The translations under genes were made by a program, and so were the position numbers. A stretch of 64,000 nt of DNA from an uncultured Flavobacteriales bacterium (GTDB lineage Bacteria > Bacteroidota > Bacteroidia > Flavobacteriales > BACL11): positions 558,001 to 622,000 of the forward strand of contig CALSUJ010000001.1 in the NCBI GenBank assembly GCA_943789505.1. Reading direction: 5' to 3'. Shown in pieces: positions 35,035 through 44,810 of the stretch. The notes under the pieces were generated by a model. The model was given only the letters and a program-made list of their open reading frames with translations. It was not told the origin of the DNA and did no database searches. Numbering within the stretch: the stretch's first letter is position 1; every line of letters begins with the position of its first letter.

Positions 35035-37131
35035 ATGCATATTCTGGATACCCCAATTGATTATTTGAAAGGTGTCGGTCCTCTACGAGCCGATTTGCTT
35101 AAAAAAGAGTTGCGTATCTTTACTTATGGCGACTTGCTTATGCACTATCCTTTTCGTTATATCGATAAGAGTAAAATCCATACCATTGCTGAACTAACTC
35201 CTGATTCTCCTAGCATTCAACTAAAAGGTCAAATCATAAAGTTTGAAGAAAAGGGGCAGAAAAGAGCCAAGCGATTAATTGCTCATTTTAAAGATGATAC
35301 AGGTATTATTGAGTTGGTCTGGTTCAAAGCTATTCGTTGGGTAAGGTCTGGGGTAAAGCTACATACCGATTATCTTGTTTTTGGTAAACCTACTGCTTTT
35401 AAAGGTGCGTTTAATATTGTACATCCTGAAATGGATATGCAAGAAGAAAATAATCAATTTACCCAAGGCTTGCAACCTGTTTATAATGCTACTGAAATGC
35501 TAAATGCAAAAGGCTTAACCAGTAGAGGGATTGGGAAGTTGACTAAAGCCTTATTGCCTTTACTTAATAATCAGTTGGAGGAAACACTTTCGGCTACTTT
35601 AATTGAAAAATTAAATTTACCTACCCGTACACAATCTTTTATTGATATACATCAGCCTAATGATGCTAAGGCTTTAGTAAGAGCCCAGAAAAGATTAAAA
35701 TTTGAAGAGTTTTTCTTTTTGCAATTGCATTTGTTAAAACTAAAATTAACACGCAAAAAAAAGTTCAAGGGCTATGCTTTTGAAAACTTGGGTGAAGGCT
35801 TTCATGAATTCTATAACAAGCACCTTCCTTTTGAATTAACTGGTGCTCAAAAGCGGGTGCTAAAGGAAATCAGGAATGACGTTAGGAATCCTCAACAGAT
35901 GAATCGCCTTTTGCAAGGAGATGTTGGGAGTGGGAAAACTTTAGTTGCACTGCTCAGCATGCTTATGGCGGTGGATAATGGTTTTCAATCTTGCCTTATG
36001 GCACCTACCGAAATTTTGGCTCGCCAGCATTTTGAAACTATTTCTACTTATTTGCAAAAACAGGATATTAAGGTGGCTATTCTTACGGGTTCAACCAAAA
36101 CTAAGGATAGGCGTATTTTGCATGAACAATTAGAAAATGGTGAAATTGATTTATTAATTGGAACCCATGCTTTACTGGAAGATAAAGTAGTATTTCAGAA
36201 TTTAGCTTTAGTCGTTATTGATGAACAACATAGGTTTGGTGTGGCCCAAAGAGCTAAATTATGGAAGAAGAATAAATTTCCACCTCATGTCTTGGTGATG
36301 ACGGCAACTCCTATCCCTAGGACACTTTCTATGACGCTTTATGGCGATTTGGATGTTTCCATCATTGATGAGCTTCCTCCAGGAAGAAAAGAAGTTAAAA
36401 CCATGTGGAAGACTGATTCTTCTCGTTTGCAGATTATTAATTTTATGCGTGAGCAAATTAAATTAGAGAGACAAATATATATTGTGTTTCCTTTAATTGA
36501 AGAATCAGAAAAGCTAGATTACAAAAATTTGATGGAGGGCTTTACTGCAGTTGAACGAGAATTTCCTTTGCCAGAATTTCAAGTAAGTGTAGTGCATGGG
36601 CAAATGAAACCTGAGGATAAACAATATGAAATGAAACGCTTTGTGGATGGGGTAACTAATATTATGGTGGCAACTACAGTAATTGAGGTGGGTGTAAATG
36701 TTCCCAATGCTTCTGTTATGATTATTGAAAGTGCGGAGCGTTTCGGACTCTCACAACTCCATCAGCTAAGAGGTAGAGTAGGTAGGGGTAGCGAGCAATC
36801 CTATTGTGTTTTGGTAAGTGGTAATAAAGTAAGTGTGGAAGGTAAAACTCGCCTGCAAACTATGGTGGATACCAATGATGGTTTCCAAATTTCGGAAGTA
36901 GATTTAAAACTAAGAGGTCCTGGTGATATGATGGGAACCAAACAAAGTGGGGTGCTCGATTTTAAAATTGCGGATATAGTTATAGATAATAAGATATTAC
37001 ATTTTGCCAGAAATGAAGCTGATTTGTTACTACAAGATGATGGGGATTTGGAAAAAGCGGAGAATATCAATATTGCTAGGGCTTATCGTCCTTATGCTAG
37101 GGAGCGTACGGGCTGGAGCAGGATTTCTTAA
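35035..37131 (+). CDS. recG: ATP-dependent DNA helicase RecG
   Basis: 698 residues, full length. Remodels stalled forks and branched DNA. Wedge/OB domain at the N-terminus (D-Y-L-K-G-V-G-P, Y-P-F-R-Y-I-D), Walker A L-L-Q-G-D-V-G-S-G-K-T near residue 295, DEQH box V-I-D-E-Q-H-R-F-G near 395, M-T-A-T-P-I-P-R-T-L, and the C-terminal R-G-R-V-G-R and G-P-G-D-M-M-G-T-K-Q-S-G. Ends 6 bases before the convergent SRP RNA gene. Confidence 0.97.
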   Translation: MHILDTPIDYLKGVGPLRADLLKKELRIFTYGDLLMHYPFRYIDKSKIHTIAELTPDSPSIQLKGQIIKFEEKGQKRAKRLIAHFKDDTGIIELVWFKAIRWVRSGVKLHTDYLVFGKPTAFKGAFNIVHPEMDMQEENNQFTQGLQPVYNATEMLNAKGLTSRGIGKLTKALLPLLNNQLEETLSATLIEKLNLPTRTQSFIDIHQPNDAKALVRAQKRLKFEEFFFLQLHLLKLKLTRKKKFKGYAFENLGEGFHEFYNKHLPFELTGAQKRVLKEIRNDVRNPQQMNRLLQGDVGSGKTLVALLSMLMAVDNGFQSCLMAPTEILARQHFETISTYLQKQDIKVAILTGSTKTKDRRILHEQLENGEIDLLIGTHALLEDKVVFQNLALVVIDEQHRFGVAQRAKLWKKNKFPPHVLVMTATPIPRTLSMTLYGDLDVSIIDELPPGRKEVKTMWKTDSSRLQIINFMREQIKLERQIYIVFPLIEESEKLDYKNLMEGFTAVEREFPLPEFQVSVVHGQMKPEDKQYEMKRFVDGVTNIMVATTVIEVGVNVPNASVMIIESAERFGLSQLHQLRGRVGRGSEQSYCVLVSGNKVSVEGKTRLQTMVDTNDGFQISEVDLKLRGPGDMMGTKQSGVLDFKIADIVIDNKILHFARNEADLLLQDDGDLEKAENINIARAYRPYARERTGWSRIS

Positions 37132-37137
37132 AATAAA

Positions 37138-37240
37138 TAAGGGTAAGCTACTTATATCGCACCGCTACAACCTATTACCCTTGCTGCATTCCTGCCCTGG
37201 GGGAGTTCATAGGGAGCTGGTCGTACAAGACTTACCCTTA
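37138..37240 (-). ncRNA. ffs: Signal recognition particle RNA (small bacterial 4.5S type)
   Basis: Read on the minus strand, the ends TAAGGGTAAG and CTTACCCTTA pair, enclosing a long hairpin. The apical region contains GGGCAGGAATGCAGCAAGGG, the conserved asymmetric-loop and symmetric-loop sequence that binds Ffh, and the ACCAGCTCCC/GGGGGAGTTC-side strand typical of SRP RNA. About 103 nt. It guides membrane-protein targeting. It converges with recG and has its own promoter. Confidence 0.93.
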
Positions 37241-37245
37241 AGCTG

Positions 37246-37274
37246 CAAAACTAACATAATCTTACTTTTTACAA
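37246..37274 (-). promoter_or_regulatory. Promoter of the SRP RNA
   Basis: On the minus strand TTG (37274-37272) and TAGTTTTG (37253-37246) are separated by 18 bases: a full -33/-7 Bacteroidota promoter. The G of the -7 is 6 bases from the RNA 5' end, which calibrates transcript starts elsewhere in the window. Confidence 0.75.
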
Positions 37275-37300
37275 AACATTTTCTACATTCTATTTTTGTT

Positions 37301-37308
37301 TATATTTG
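37301..37308 (+). promoter_or_regulatory. -7 promoter element (TATATTTG) of the DUF4199 gene
   Basis: TATATTTG matches TAnnTTTG, placing the transcript start near 37314. That excludes an upstream in-frame start at 37306 and supports the ATG at 37336. Confidence 0.55.
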
Positions 37309-37335
37309 CCAGGATTAATTTTAAAAGAAAATAAG

Positions 37336-37857
37336 ATGGATACAAAGAAATTTGCAATGAACTATGGTGCTGCATTGGGTTTGGTTTTGGTTGCTATTGC
37401 ATTTATTATGTGGTCAATAGGTGCTGATGACAAACAATCAATCATTCCTGCGTTATTAAATAATGGTATCACAATTGCATTTATTGCTTATGCTGTTATT
37501 CAGTATCGTGACATTAATAATAATGGTTTTATCTCTTATTCTGAATCTTTAAAGTTAGGAACTACTGTCGCTTTTTTCTCATCTATTATCTTGGCTTTTT
37601 ATCAATTTATATACATTTCCTATCTTGATCCTAACGCTTTAAGTGAAATAATGAGAATTACTGAGCAAGCTATGTTGGAATCAAATCCTGAAATTTCGGA
37701 TGAAGAATTGGATATGGCTTTAGAAATGACTGGTAAGTTTATGCAACCACACTGGATGATGATAATGGGAATGTTAGGAGGTACTTTTATGGGTTTCCTT
37801 TATTCTCTAATTATTTCTATTTTTGTTAAAAAAGAAGACCCAACTTTAATCGCATAG
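37336..37857 (+). CDS. DUF4199 membrane protein
   Basis: 173 residues from M-D-T-K-K-F-A-M-N-Y-G. Four hydrophobic helices (about 10-28, 42-60, 75-95, 142-165) with a polar acidic loop between the third and fourth is the DUF4199 plan. The family is common in Bacteroidota, often directly upstream of a polyprenyl-phosphate glycosyltransferase as here (3 bases). Its role is unknown; it may assist that enzyme in the inner membrane. Confidence 0.85.
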   Translation: MDTKKFAMNYGAALGLVLVAIAFIMWSIGADDKQSIIPALLNNGITIAFIAYAVIQYRDINNNGFISYSESLKLGTTVAFFSSIILAFYQFIYISYLDPNALSEIMRITEQAMLESNPEISDEELDMALEMTGKFMQPHWMMIMGMLGGTFMGFLYSLIISIFVKKEDPTLIA

Positions 37858-37860
37858 TTT

Positions 37861-38808
37861 ATGAATATTAGTGTAGTAGTCCCTTTATTTAATGAAGATG
37901 AATCTTTGCCTGAGTTATGTGCTTGGATTGATAAAGTAATGCAGAAAAATAATTACAGTTATGAAGTATTACTTATTGATGATGGTAGTAAAGATAAATC
38001 ATGGGAAGTAGTTGAGCAAATTGCTGCTGAAAACACAAACATAAAAGGAATAAAATTCAGAAGAAATTACGGTAAGTCTGCAGCCCTTAATATTGGTTTT
38101 GCAAAAGCTAAAGGTGATGTAGTTATTACTATGGATGCTGATTTGCAAGATAGTCCTGAAGAAATTCCTACATTATATAATAAAATTGCTGTTGAGGGTT
38201 TTGATTTAGTTTCAGGTTGGAAAGCCAAACGCTATGATCCTTTAACCAAAACTATACCTACCAAATTATTCAATTGGGCAGCTCGTAAGGCCTCAGGTAT
38301 TTATTTGCATGACTTTAATTGCGGACTTAAATCCTATAAAAATACAGTTGTAAAATCAGTTGAGGTGCATGGTGAAATGCATAGGTATATTCCAGTACTA
38401 GCTAAGTGGGCAGGTTTTTCTAATATTACTGAAAAAGTAGTGGAACATCAAAGTAGAAAGTATGGGGTTACCAAATTTGGTTTGGAGCGTTTTGTAAATG
38501 GTTTCTTAGACTTACTTACCATTACTTTTGTTTCTCGTTTTGGTAAAAAACCTATGCACTTTTTTGGGGTATTGGGTACTTTAATGTTTATGCTTGGTTT
38601 TGGTTTGTTCACTTATATTGGTGGTGCTAAATTATATGCCATGTTTGCAGCTGTTCCTGCAGAAAATATTGCAAATATGTCAGGGTTTTACATTGCTTTA
38701 ACTGCTATGGTTATTGGAGTGCAGTTGTTTTTAGCAGGCTTTATTGCCGAGATGATTTCTCGTAATGCTTATGATAGAAACAACTATCAAGTAGAAAAAG
38801 AAGTGTAA
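37861..38808 (+). CDS. Family 2 glycosyltransferase (polyprenyl-phosphate sugar transferase type)
   Basis: 315 residues. GT-A domain: V-V-V-P-L-F-N-E-D-E-S-L at the N-terminus, I-D-D-G-S-K-D and the nucleotide-sugar-metal motif M-D-A-D-L-Q-D near residue 95. Two C-terminal membrane helices (about 232-255 and 268-295) match the GtrB/DPM1-like group, which loads sugar onto undecaprenyl phosphate at the inner membrane. It is followed after one base by a GT4 enzyme. The sugar is unknown. Confidence 0.9.
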   Translation: MNISVVVPLFNEDESLPELCAWIDKVMQKNNYSYEVLLIDDGSKDKSWEVVEQIAAENTNIKGIKFRRNYGKSAALNIGFAKAKGDVVITMDADLQDSPEEIPTLYNKIAVEGFDLVSGWKAKRYDPLTKTIPTKLFNWAARKASGIYLHDFNCGLKSYKNTVVKSVEVHGEMHRYIPVLAKWAGFSNITEKVVEHQSRKYGVTKFGLERFVNGFLDLLTITFVSRFGKKPMHFFGVLGTLMFMLGFGLFTYIGGAKLYAMFAAVPAENIANMSGFYIALTAMVIGVQLFLAGFIAEMISRNAYDRNNYQVEKEV

Positions 38809-38809
38809 C

Positions 38810-39943
38810 ATGAAATTAACTATTTTAAGTACTGCATTTCCCTACAGAGGAGGGATAGCGGTTTTTACTGAAAGATTAGCAAGAGCTTTTCAACAAGCAG
38901 GTGATTTGGTGAGAATTAGTACTTTTTCACTTCAATATCCAAATTTATTATTTCCAGGTAAGTCACAATATTCTTCTTCTGAAAGTCCAAATGATTTGGA
39001 TATTATTAGAGAAGTAAACTCAATAAATCCCTTTAATTGGATTCGAATAGGATTAAAAATCAGAAAGCAAAAGCCTGATGCTTTAATTTTAAAGTATTGG
39101 ATTCCTTTTCTGGGGCCTTGTTTAGGTACCATTTCAAGAATTGTAAAAGGAAATAATCATACTAAAGTTTTAGTAGTTATCGATAATTTGATTCCACATG
39201 AAAAACGTTTTGGGGATAATTTATTGAATAAGTATTTTGTGAATAGTGTAGATGCTTTTTTTGCAATGTCAGAAAGTGTTTATAATGATTTAAATCATTT
39301 TAATGCCAATAAAAAGAAAATGTTGGGTGTACATCCTTTATATGATAATTTTGGAGATGCAATAAGTAAATCAGAAGCTAAGGGGGTTTTAAATTTAGAT
39401 GAAGAAACAAACTATATGCTTTTTTTTGGTATTATTAGAAAGTATAAAGGTTTAGATACCTTATTAAAAGCATTTGCAGATGAGCGTTTACAAAGTCAGA
39501 ATTTAAAATTAATTGTTGCAGGTGAATTCTATGAAAATGATAAACCATATCTTGATTTAATTACTAAATATAATTTATCAGATTCAGTAGTTTTACACAC
39601 AAATTTTATTCCTGATAAAGATGTTGTAAATTACTTTTGTGCAGCTGATATTATTGTTCAACCATATAAACATGCTACCCAAAGTGGGGTTACTCAGATT
39701 GCTTATCATTTTGAAAAACCAATGTTAGTGACAAATGTAGGGGGGTTGGCTGAAATTGTTCCTCATAACAAAGTAGGCTATGTTACTTCACAAGAACCGC
39801 TTAATATTGCTGATGCTATTACTGATTTTTATTTAAATAATAAAGAAAATGACTTTATTGCTGGCATAAAAGAAGAAAAGAAAAAATACTCATGGGAAAT
39901 AATGGTTTTAAATATCAAAAAGATACTTGAGTCAATTCATTAG
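38810..39943 (+). CDS. Family 4 glycosyltransferase
   Basis: 377 residues, GT-B fold. N-terminal F-P-Y-R-G-G-I-A-V-F-T-E-R-L-A acceptor loop, F-F-G-I-I-R-K-Y-K-G-L-D near residue 205 and the E-x7-E-type donor site region (Q-P-Y-K-H-A-T-Q-S-G-V-T-Q). No membrane helix. It probably extends an envelope glycan in the cytoplasm, perhaps using the product of the preceding GT2. The next gene has its own promoter. Confidence 0.88.
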   Translation: MKLTILSTAFPYRGGIAVFTERLARAFQQAGDLVRISTFSLQYPNLLFPGKSQYSSSESPNDLDIIREVNSINPFNWIRIGLKIRKQKPDALILKYWIPFLGPCLGTISRIVKGNNHTKVLVVIDNLIPHEKRFGDNLLNKYFVNSVDAFFAMSESVYNDLNHFNANKKKMLGVHPLYDNFGDAISKSEAKGVLNLDEETNYMLFFGIIRKYKGLDTLLKAFADERLQSQNLKLIVAGEFYENDKPYLDLITKYNLSDSVVLHTNFIPDKDVVNYFCAADIIVQPYKHATQSGVTQIAYHFEKPMLVTNVGGLAEIVPHNKVGYVTSQEPLNIADAITDFYLNNKENDFIAGIKEEKKKYSWEIMVLNIKKILESIH

Positions 39944-39965
39944 TATATTAGCTATTTATTCTTTC

Positions 39966-39973
39966 TATATTTG
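39966..39973 (+). promoter_or_regulatory. -7 promoter element (TATATTTG)
   Basis: TATATTTG fits TAnnTTTG, 15 bases before the ATG at 39988. No clear -33 element. Confidence 0.45.
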
Positions 39974-39987
39974 CAAAAAATAATTTC

Positions 39988-40644
39988 ATGAAAAAATTAC
40001 TTTTATTTTTAATGCTTATTCCTTTCTTAAGTCTCCCTCAAAGTGTTAATGAAGTTGATGCAAATGGTTTAAAACAAGGTGTTTGGGTAAAAACTTTTGA
40101 CAATGGTAACTTGCGTTACAAAGGGCAGTTTAAGAATAATAATCCTCAAGGAATTTTCATGTATTATTATGATTCTGGTGAATTGCAAGCTGAAAAAGAG
40201 TTTTTTCATTCAGGTAAGGCAGCAGCAACTCATATTTTCTATAAAAATGGAAAGCTTAAAGCAGCAGGGCTTTATGTTAATGAACTAAAGGATAGTACTT
40301 GGCATTATTTTAGTGTAGATAGCGTGCTAATGATGAGTGAGCAGTATCAAAAAGGAAAATTAAATGGGGTAACAAAAACGTACTATTATACAGGTGAGTT
40401 GTACGAAATTAAGAATTGGACTCAAGGAGTAGAAAATGGTTCTTGGATTCAATATTTTATTAATGGTGCAACTAAAATGGAGATCTTAATTAATCATGGT
40501 GTTAGGGAGGGTAAAATAGTATATTATTTTCCTAGTGCTAAAGTATATTATAATGGGTTTTATCTTGCTGATAATAAATCAGGTATTTGGGAATATTTCA
40601 ATGAAGAAGGAGTCAGTGATACAATAATAAATTACAATGAGTAA
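39988..40644 (+). CDS. Secreted MORN-repeat (YwqK-like) protein
   Basis: 218 residues with a signal peptide (PFLSLPQ). About seven MORN-like repeats of 20-25 residues (G-x-W-V-K-T-F-D-N-G-N-L, G-I-F-M-Y-Y-Y-D-S-G-E-L, K-T-Y-Y-Y-T-G-E-L-Y-E). Proteins like this are often labelled antitoxins, but there is no toxin partner here and the signal peptide points to a periplasmic or outer-membrane role. Its 3' end overlaps mnmA by 8 bases. Confidence 0.8.
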   Translation: MKKLLLFLMLIPFLSLPQSVNEVDANGLKQGVWVKTFDNGNLRYKGQFKNNNPQGIFMYYYDSGELQAEKEFFHSGKAAATHIFYKNGKLKAAGLYVNELKDSTWHYFSVDSVLMMSEQYQKGKLNGVTKTYYYTGELYEIKNWTQGVENGSWIQYFINGATKMEILINHGVREGKIVYYFPSAKVYYNGFYLADNKSGIWEYFNEEGVSDTIINYNE

Positions 40645-41725
40645 AGGAAGAGTTTTAATGGCAATGAGTGGTGGTATTGATAGTACTATGGCATCTTTAT
40701 TATTACATGAACAAGGGTATGAGGTTATTGGTTTAACCATGAAAACTTGGGATTATGAGAGTTCAGGTGGTAATAAGAAAGAGACAGGTTGTTGTAGTTT
40801 GGATTCTATCAATGATGCACGCCAATTGGCTGTTGATTGTGGTTTCCCACATACTATTTTAGATATTCGTGATGAGTTTAAGGGCTTTATTATTGACAAT
40901 TTTGTTGATGAATATATTGCTGGTCGTACACCAAATCCTTGTGTATTATGTAATACGCACATAAAATGGGAAGCCCTATTAAAGCGAGCAGATATGTTAA
41001 ATTGTGAGTTTATTGCAACAGGACATTATGCGCAAGTTCGTAAAGTTGAAGAGCGTTTTGTTGTCTCAAAAGGTTTGGATGAAAGTAAAGATCAATCTTA
41101 TGTGCTGTGGGGAGTAACTCAGGAATGTTTGAAAAGAACAATTTTCCCAATGGGAGAATATCATAAAAAAGATATAAAGCAAATGGCCTTGGATAGAGGG
41201 TATAAAGCTTTAGCTGAAAAGAATGAGAGTTATGAAATTTGCTTTATTCCTGATAATGATTATAGAGGTTTCTTAAAAAGAAGGGTAGAAGGGTTAGAAG
41301 AAAAAGTAAAAGGAGGTAATTTTATTACTACTGACGGTCATATTGTTGGTACTCATGATGGCTATCCTTTTTACACAATTGGACAAAGAAAAATTGGAGT
41401 TTCCTTAGGTCCTAATCCTACTTATGTTATTGGGATAAACCCTGAAGATAATACAGTAGTTGTTGGTGTGAAAGAGGACTTGCAAGAACAAGAAATGTTT
41501 ATTAGAAATGTAAATTATCTCAAATATGCTAAGATTGAGGATGGCATGGAATGTTTAGTGAAAGTGAGGTATAAACATAAAGGTGAAATGGCGACTATTA
41601 CTAATGATGGCGAAAATTTGAAAGTTCTATTTCATAAAAAAGTTGGAGGTATTGCTCCTGGGCAATCGGCTGCAATTTATGAAGGTGACGATTTAATTGC
41701 TGGGGGGTTTATTATAAAAAAATAA
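40637..41725 (+). CDS. mnmA: tRNA 2-thiouridylase MnmA
   Basis: 362 residues. Adds sulfur to U34 of Lys, Glu and Gln tRNAs. PP-loop A-M-S-G-G-I-D-S-T-M-A at the N-terminus; G-L-T-M-K-T-W-D; catalytic cysteines in N-P-C-V-L-C-N (about 100) and Y-E-I-C-F-I-P-D (about 200); G-Q-R-K-I-G-V-S in the central domain. Full length. Overlaps the MORN gene by 8 bases and precedes bshC by 3 bases. Confidence 0.97.
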   Translation: MSKGRVLMAMSGGIDSTMASLLLHEQGYEVIGLTMKTWDYESSGGNKKETGCCSLDSINDARQLAVDCGFPHTILDIRDEFKGFIIDNFVDEYIAGRTPNPCVLCNTHIKWEALLKRADMLNCEFIATGHYAQVRKVEERFVVSKGLDESKDQSYVLWGVTQECLKRTIFPMGEYHKKDIKQMALDRGYKALAEKNESYEICFIPDNDYRGFLKRRVEGLEEKVKGGNFITTDGHIVGTHDGYPFYTIGQRKIGVSLGPNPTYVIGINPEDNTVVVGVKEDLQEQEMFIRNVNYLKYAKIEDGMECLVKVRYKHKGEMATITNDGENLKVLFHKKVGGIAPGQSAAIYEGDDLIAGGFIIKK

Positions 41726-41728
41726 ATT

Positions 41729-43270
41729 TTGAAGGTCTCTGAAATTTCATATCAAGAAACCAATAAATTTTCTAATCTTGTACTTGATTACCTTAAAAAG
41801 GATGAAAAATTAAAACCCTTTATTAATCACTTTCCAACCCTAGAGAATTTTGAAAAACAAATTACTGAAAAGAAATCACATTCAATAGATAGAGTAGTTC
41901 TGATAGATGTTTTGAATAAGCAAAATACAAGTTTATCTCTTTCTGAAAAATCAAAATTGAATATTGAAAGCTTAAAAGAGAATTCTACTTTTACAGTAAC
42001 AACAGGGCATCAACTCTGCTTATTCACTGGCCCGCTTTATTTTATTTACAAGATAATTTCTACTATTAATCTAACAGAACAGTTAGAAGAAAAATATCCT
42101 AATAATAATTTTGTGCCTGTTTTTTGGATGGCAACTGAGGATCATGACTTTCTAGAGATTAATCATATTCATCTTTTTGGTAAAAAAATTGCATGGGAAA
42201 GCAAGCAAAAAGGTGCTGTTGGAAGAATGAATTTAGATGGCTTTGAAAGTCTCTTAACGGAATTGAAATCAGTTTTAGGAACTTCAGAAAATGCTGATAA
42301 ATTAATTTCTCTTTTTGAAAAATCATATTTAAATCATGATAACTTGGCTGATGCTACTCGTTATTTGATAAACGAATTGTTTGGTAAGTATGGGTTAGTT
42401 ATTTTAGATGGTGATGAAAAGAGGCTAAAAGAACAATTTATTTCCACTATTAAAAAAGATGTTTTAAGGAATGGTTTTGAGGAATCCATAACTAAATGCA
42501 GTGAGGATTTGGCAACTATATATAAAGCCCAAGCCTATGTTCGTCCTATCAATTTCTTTAAATTATCAGAAGGAGAAAGAGAATTAATAAAAGGAAAAAT
42601 TACTGAAAAGGAGATAGAAAATAATTCTGTTAGCTTTAGCCCAAATGTATTGTTACGACCGTTTTATCAGGAAACTATTCTGCCAAATATTGCTTATATT
42701 GGTGGTGGGGCTGAAATCGCTTATTGGATGCAGTTGAAAAATGCTTTTCAGCAAGAAAATATTCCTTTCCCAATTTTGATGTTAAGAAACTCTGTATTAT
42801 TTATGGATGATAAACAGAATCAAAAACGACAAGCTTTAGGCTTTACGATTAATGATTTGTTTTTGGAAGAACATCAATTGCAAAAAAAGTTTGTGTTAAA
42901 CCAAAAGGATGCTGTTGTTTCCTTACAGGATGAAATGGATGCTGTTGAAAATATATATTCATCAATTACTGCAAAAACTAATGATGTTGGGCTTCAGAAT
43001 AGCATAAAGTCCCAACAACAAAAACAGTTAAAATCTTTTAAGCAATTGGAAGAAAAATTATTGAGGATAGCAAAGCAAAAAAATGAAAGTTCTTTAAATC
43101 AGATATGTAAAATAAAACAGCAGTTGTTTACTGATAATAGTTTGCAGGAACGCTATCATAATTTCATTCCGTTTTATTTAAAAGGTGGGGATAACTTTAT
43201 TGAAATATTAAAAGAGAATTTAAATCCGCTAAACCCTAATTTCGTAATTTTGAATCCTAAAATAAAATAG
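41729..43270 (+). CDS. bshC: Bacillithiol biosynthesis cysteine-adding enzyme BshC
   Basis: 513 residues, normal for the family, from a TTG start 3 bases after mnmA. Catalyses (putatively) the last step of bacillithiol synthesis, adding cysteine to glucosaminyl-malate. Family text: T-T-G-H-Q-L-C-L-F-T-G-P-L-Y-F-I-Y-K near residue 90, F-W-M-A-T-E-D-H-D-F near 130, and Y-I-G-G-G-A-E-I-A-Y-W-M near 325, followed by a C-terminal coiled coil. Its presence implies a bacillithiol-type thiol buffer. guaA follows after 4 bases. Confidence 0.95.
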   Translation: MKVSEISYQETNKFSNLVLDYLKKDEKLKPFINHFPTLENFEKQITEKKSHSIDRVVLIDVLNKQNTSLSLSEKSKLNIESLKENSTFTVTTGHQLCLFTGPLYFIYKIISTINLTEQLEEKYPNNNFVPVFWMATEDHDFLEINHIHLFGKKIAWESKQKGAVGRMNLDGFESLLTELKSVLGTSENADKLISLFEKSYLNHDNLADATRYLINELFGKYGLVILDGDEKRLKEQFISTIKKDVLRNGFEESITKCSEDLATIYKAQAYVRPINFFKLSEGERELIKGKITEKEIENNSVSFSPNVLLRPFYQETILPNIAYIGGGAEIAYWMQLKNAFQQENIPFPILMLRNSVLFMDDKQNQKRQALGFTINDLFLEEHQLQKKFVLNQKDAVVSLQDEMDAVENIYSSITAKTNDVGLQNSIKSQQQKQLKSFKQLEEKLLRIAKQKNESSLNQICKIKQQLFTDNSLQERYHNFIPFYLKGGDNFIEILKENLNPLNPNFVILNPKIK

Positions 43271-43274
43271 TTAA

Positions 43275-44810
43275 ATGGAGCACGAAAAAATATTAATATT
43301 AGACTTTGGTTCGCAATATACACAACTTATTGCTAGAAGGGTAAGAGAGTTAAATATCTATTCTGAAATACACCCTTACAATAAGATTCCTGAGATTGAT
43401 TGTAGTTGGAAGGCTGTTATTTTGTCAGGTTCTCCGCATTCTGTTCGTGAAGAAAATGCGCCTATTGCTGATTTATCAGCAATAAAAGGAAAGTTGCCAT
43501 TGCTAGGAGTTTGTTATGGAGCACAACATTTAGCACACGAATTTGGAGGAGAGGTATTGCCTTCAAACACTAGAGAATATGGTAGAGCTAACTTATCTTT
43601 TGTGGATACTGAGAATGATTTAATGAAAGGTGTTCCGGCTGATTCACAAGTATGGATGAGTCATGGAGATACAATTGCAACTATTCCTAATCATTATAAA
43701 GTTATTGCTTCAACTAATGATGTGAAAGTGGCGGCTTACCACATTGAAGGAGAACAGACTTATGCTTTGCAGTTTCATCCTGAAGTGTATCATTCTAAAG
43801 ATGGAGCAACTATTCTGAAGAATTTTTTAGTAGATATTTGTGGTTTTAAACAAGACTGGACTCCAGCTTTATTTGTTGAGGAAACGGTTGCTAATTTAAA
43901 ACAAAAAATTGGAAATGATAAAGTTGTTTTAGGTCTTTCTGGTGGTGTGGATTCTACTGTTGCTGGAGTGCTTTTAAATAAAGCAATAGGTGAGAATCTA
44001 TATTGTATTTTTGTAGATAATGGGTTGTTACGAAAAGGAGAGTTTGAAAGTGTCTTGGAGCAGTACAAGGGCATGGGCTTAAATGTAAAAGGAGTAAATG
44101 CTAAAAATCGGTTTTATGATGTTTTAGCTGGAGTGTCAGATCCTGAGAAAAAGCGTAAAGCAATTGGATCAATGTTTATTGATGTATTTGATGATGAATC
44201 GAATCAATTAGAGAACGTAAAGTGGTTAGCACAAGGGACAATTTATCCTGATGTTATTGAGTCTGTTTCGGCAACAGGAGGTCCTTCACAAACTATTAAA
44301 TCTCATCATAATGTAGGTGGTTTACCTGATTATATGAAACTTAAAGTTGTTGAGCCTTTGAATACTTTATTTAAAGATGAAGTACGGAGAATTGGAAAGT
44401 CTATGGGGATTGATAAAGAGTTATTAGGCAGACATCCTTTTCCAGGTCCTGGTTTAGCAATTCGTATTTTAGGAGATGTTACTGCTGAAAAAGTTAGTAT
44501 ATTACAAGAAGTAGATCATATTTTTATTTCTTCATTAATAACTGCTGGATTGTATGATCAAGTATGGCAAGCAGGAGCAATTTTCTTGCCCATTCAGTCA
44601 GTTGGAGTAATGGGAGATGAGCGTACTTATGAATATGCAGTTGCCTTAAGAGCAGTAGAATCAACTGATGGAATGACGGCTGACTGGGTGCATTTACCAT
44701 ATGAGTTCTTGGCAAAAGTATCTAATGATATTATTAATAAAGTAAAGGGAATTAACCGTGTAGTTTATGATATTTCTTCAAAGCCACCAGCTACTATTGA
44801 ATGGGAATAA
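43275..44810 (+). CDS. guaA: GMP synthase (glutamine-hydrolysing)
   Basis: 511 residues. Makes GMP from XMP, ATP and glutamine. N-terminal class I amidotransferase: nucleophile in L-G-V-C-Y-G-A-Q-H (about Cys78) and F-H-P-E-V-Y-H. ATP-pyrophosphatase loop G-L-S-G-G-V-D-S-T near residue 217; dimerisation domain with [10 protein letters not shown] near 385. The stop overlaps the start of the LysM gene by 10 bases. Confidence 0.98.
   Translation: MEHEKILILDFGSQYTQLIARRVRELNIYSEIHPYNKIPEIDCSWKAVILSGSPHSVREENAPIADLSAIKGKLPLLGVCYGAQHLAHEFGGEVLPSNTREYGRANLSFVDTENDLMKGVPADSQVWMSHGDTIATIPNHYKVIASTNDVKVAAYHIEGEQTYALQFHPEVYHSKDGATILKNFLVDICGFKQDWTPALFVEETVANLKQKIGNDKVVLGLSGGVDSTVAGVLLNKAIGENLYCIFVDNGLLRKGEFESVLEQYKGMGLNVKGVNAKNRFYDVLAGVSDPEKKRKAIGSMFIDVFDDESNQLENVKWLAQGTIYPDVIESVSATGGPSQTIKSHHNVGGLPDYMKLKVVEPLNTLFKDEVRRIGKSMGIDKELLGRHPFPGPGLAIRILGDVTAEKVSILQEVDHIFISSLITAGLYDQVWQAGAIFLPIQSVGVMGDERTYEYAVALRAVESTDGMTADWVHLPYEFLAKVSNDIINKVKGINRVVYDISSKPPATIEWE

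Noticed and set aside
39988-40644. Antitoxin of a toxin-antitoxin pair
   Set aside because: MORN/YwqK-like proteins often get that label, but a signal peptide is present and no toxin gene adjoins.
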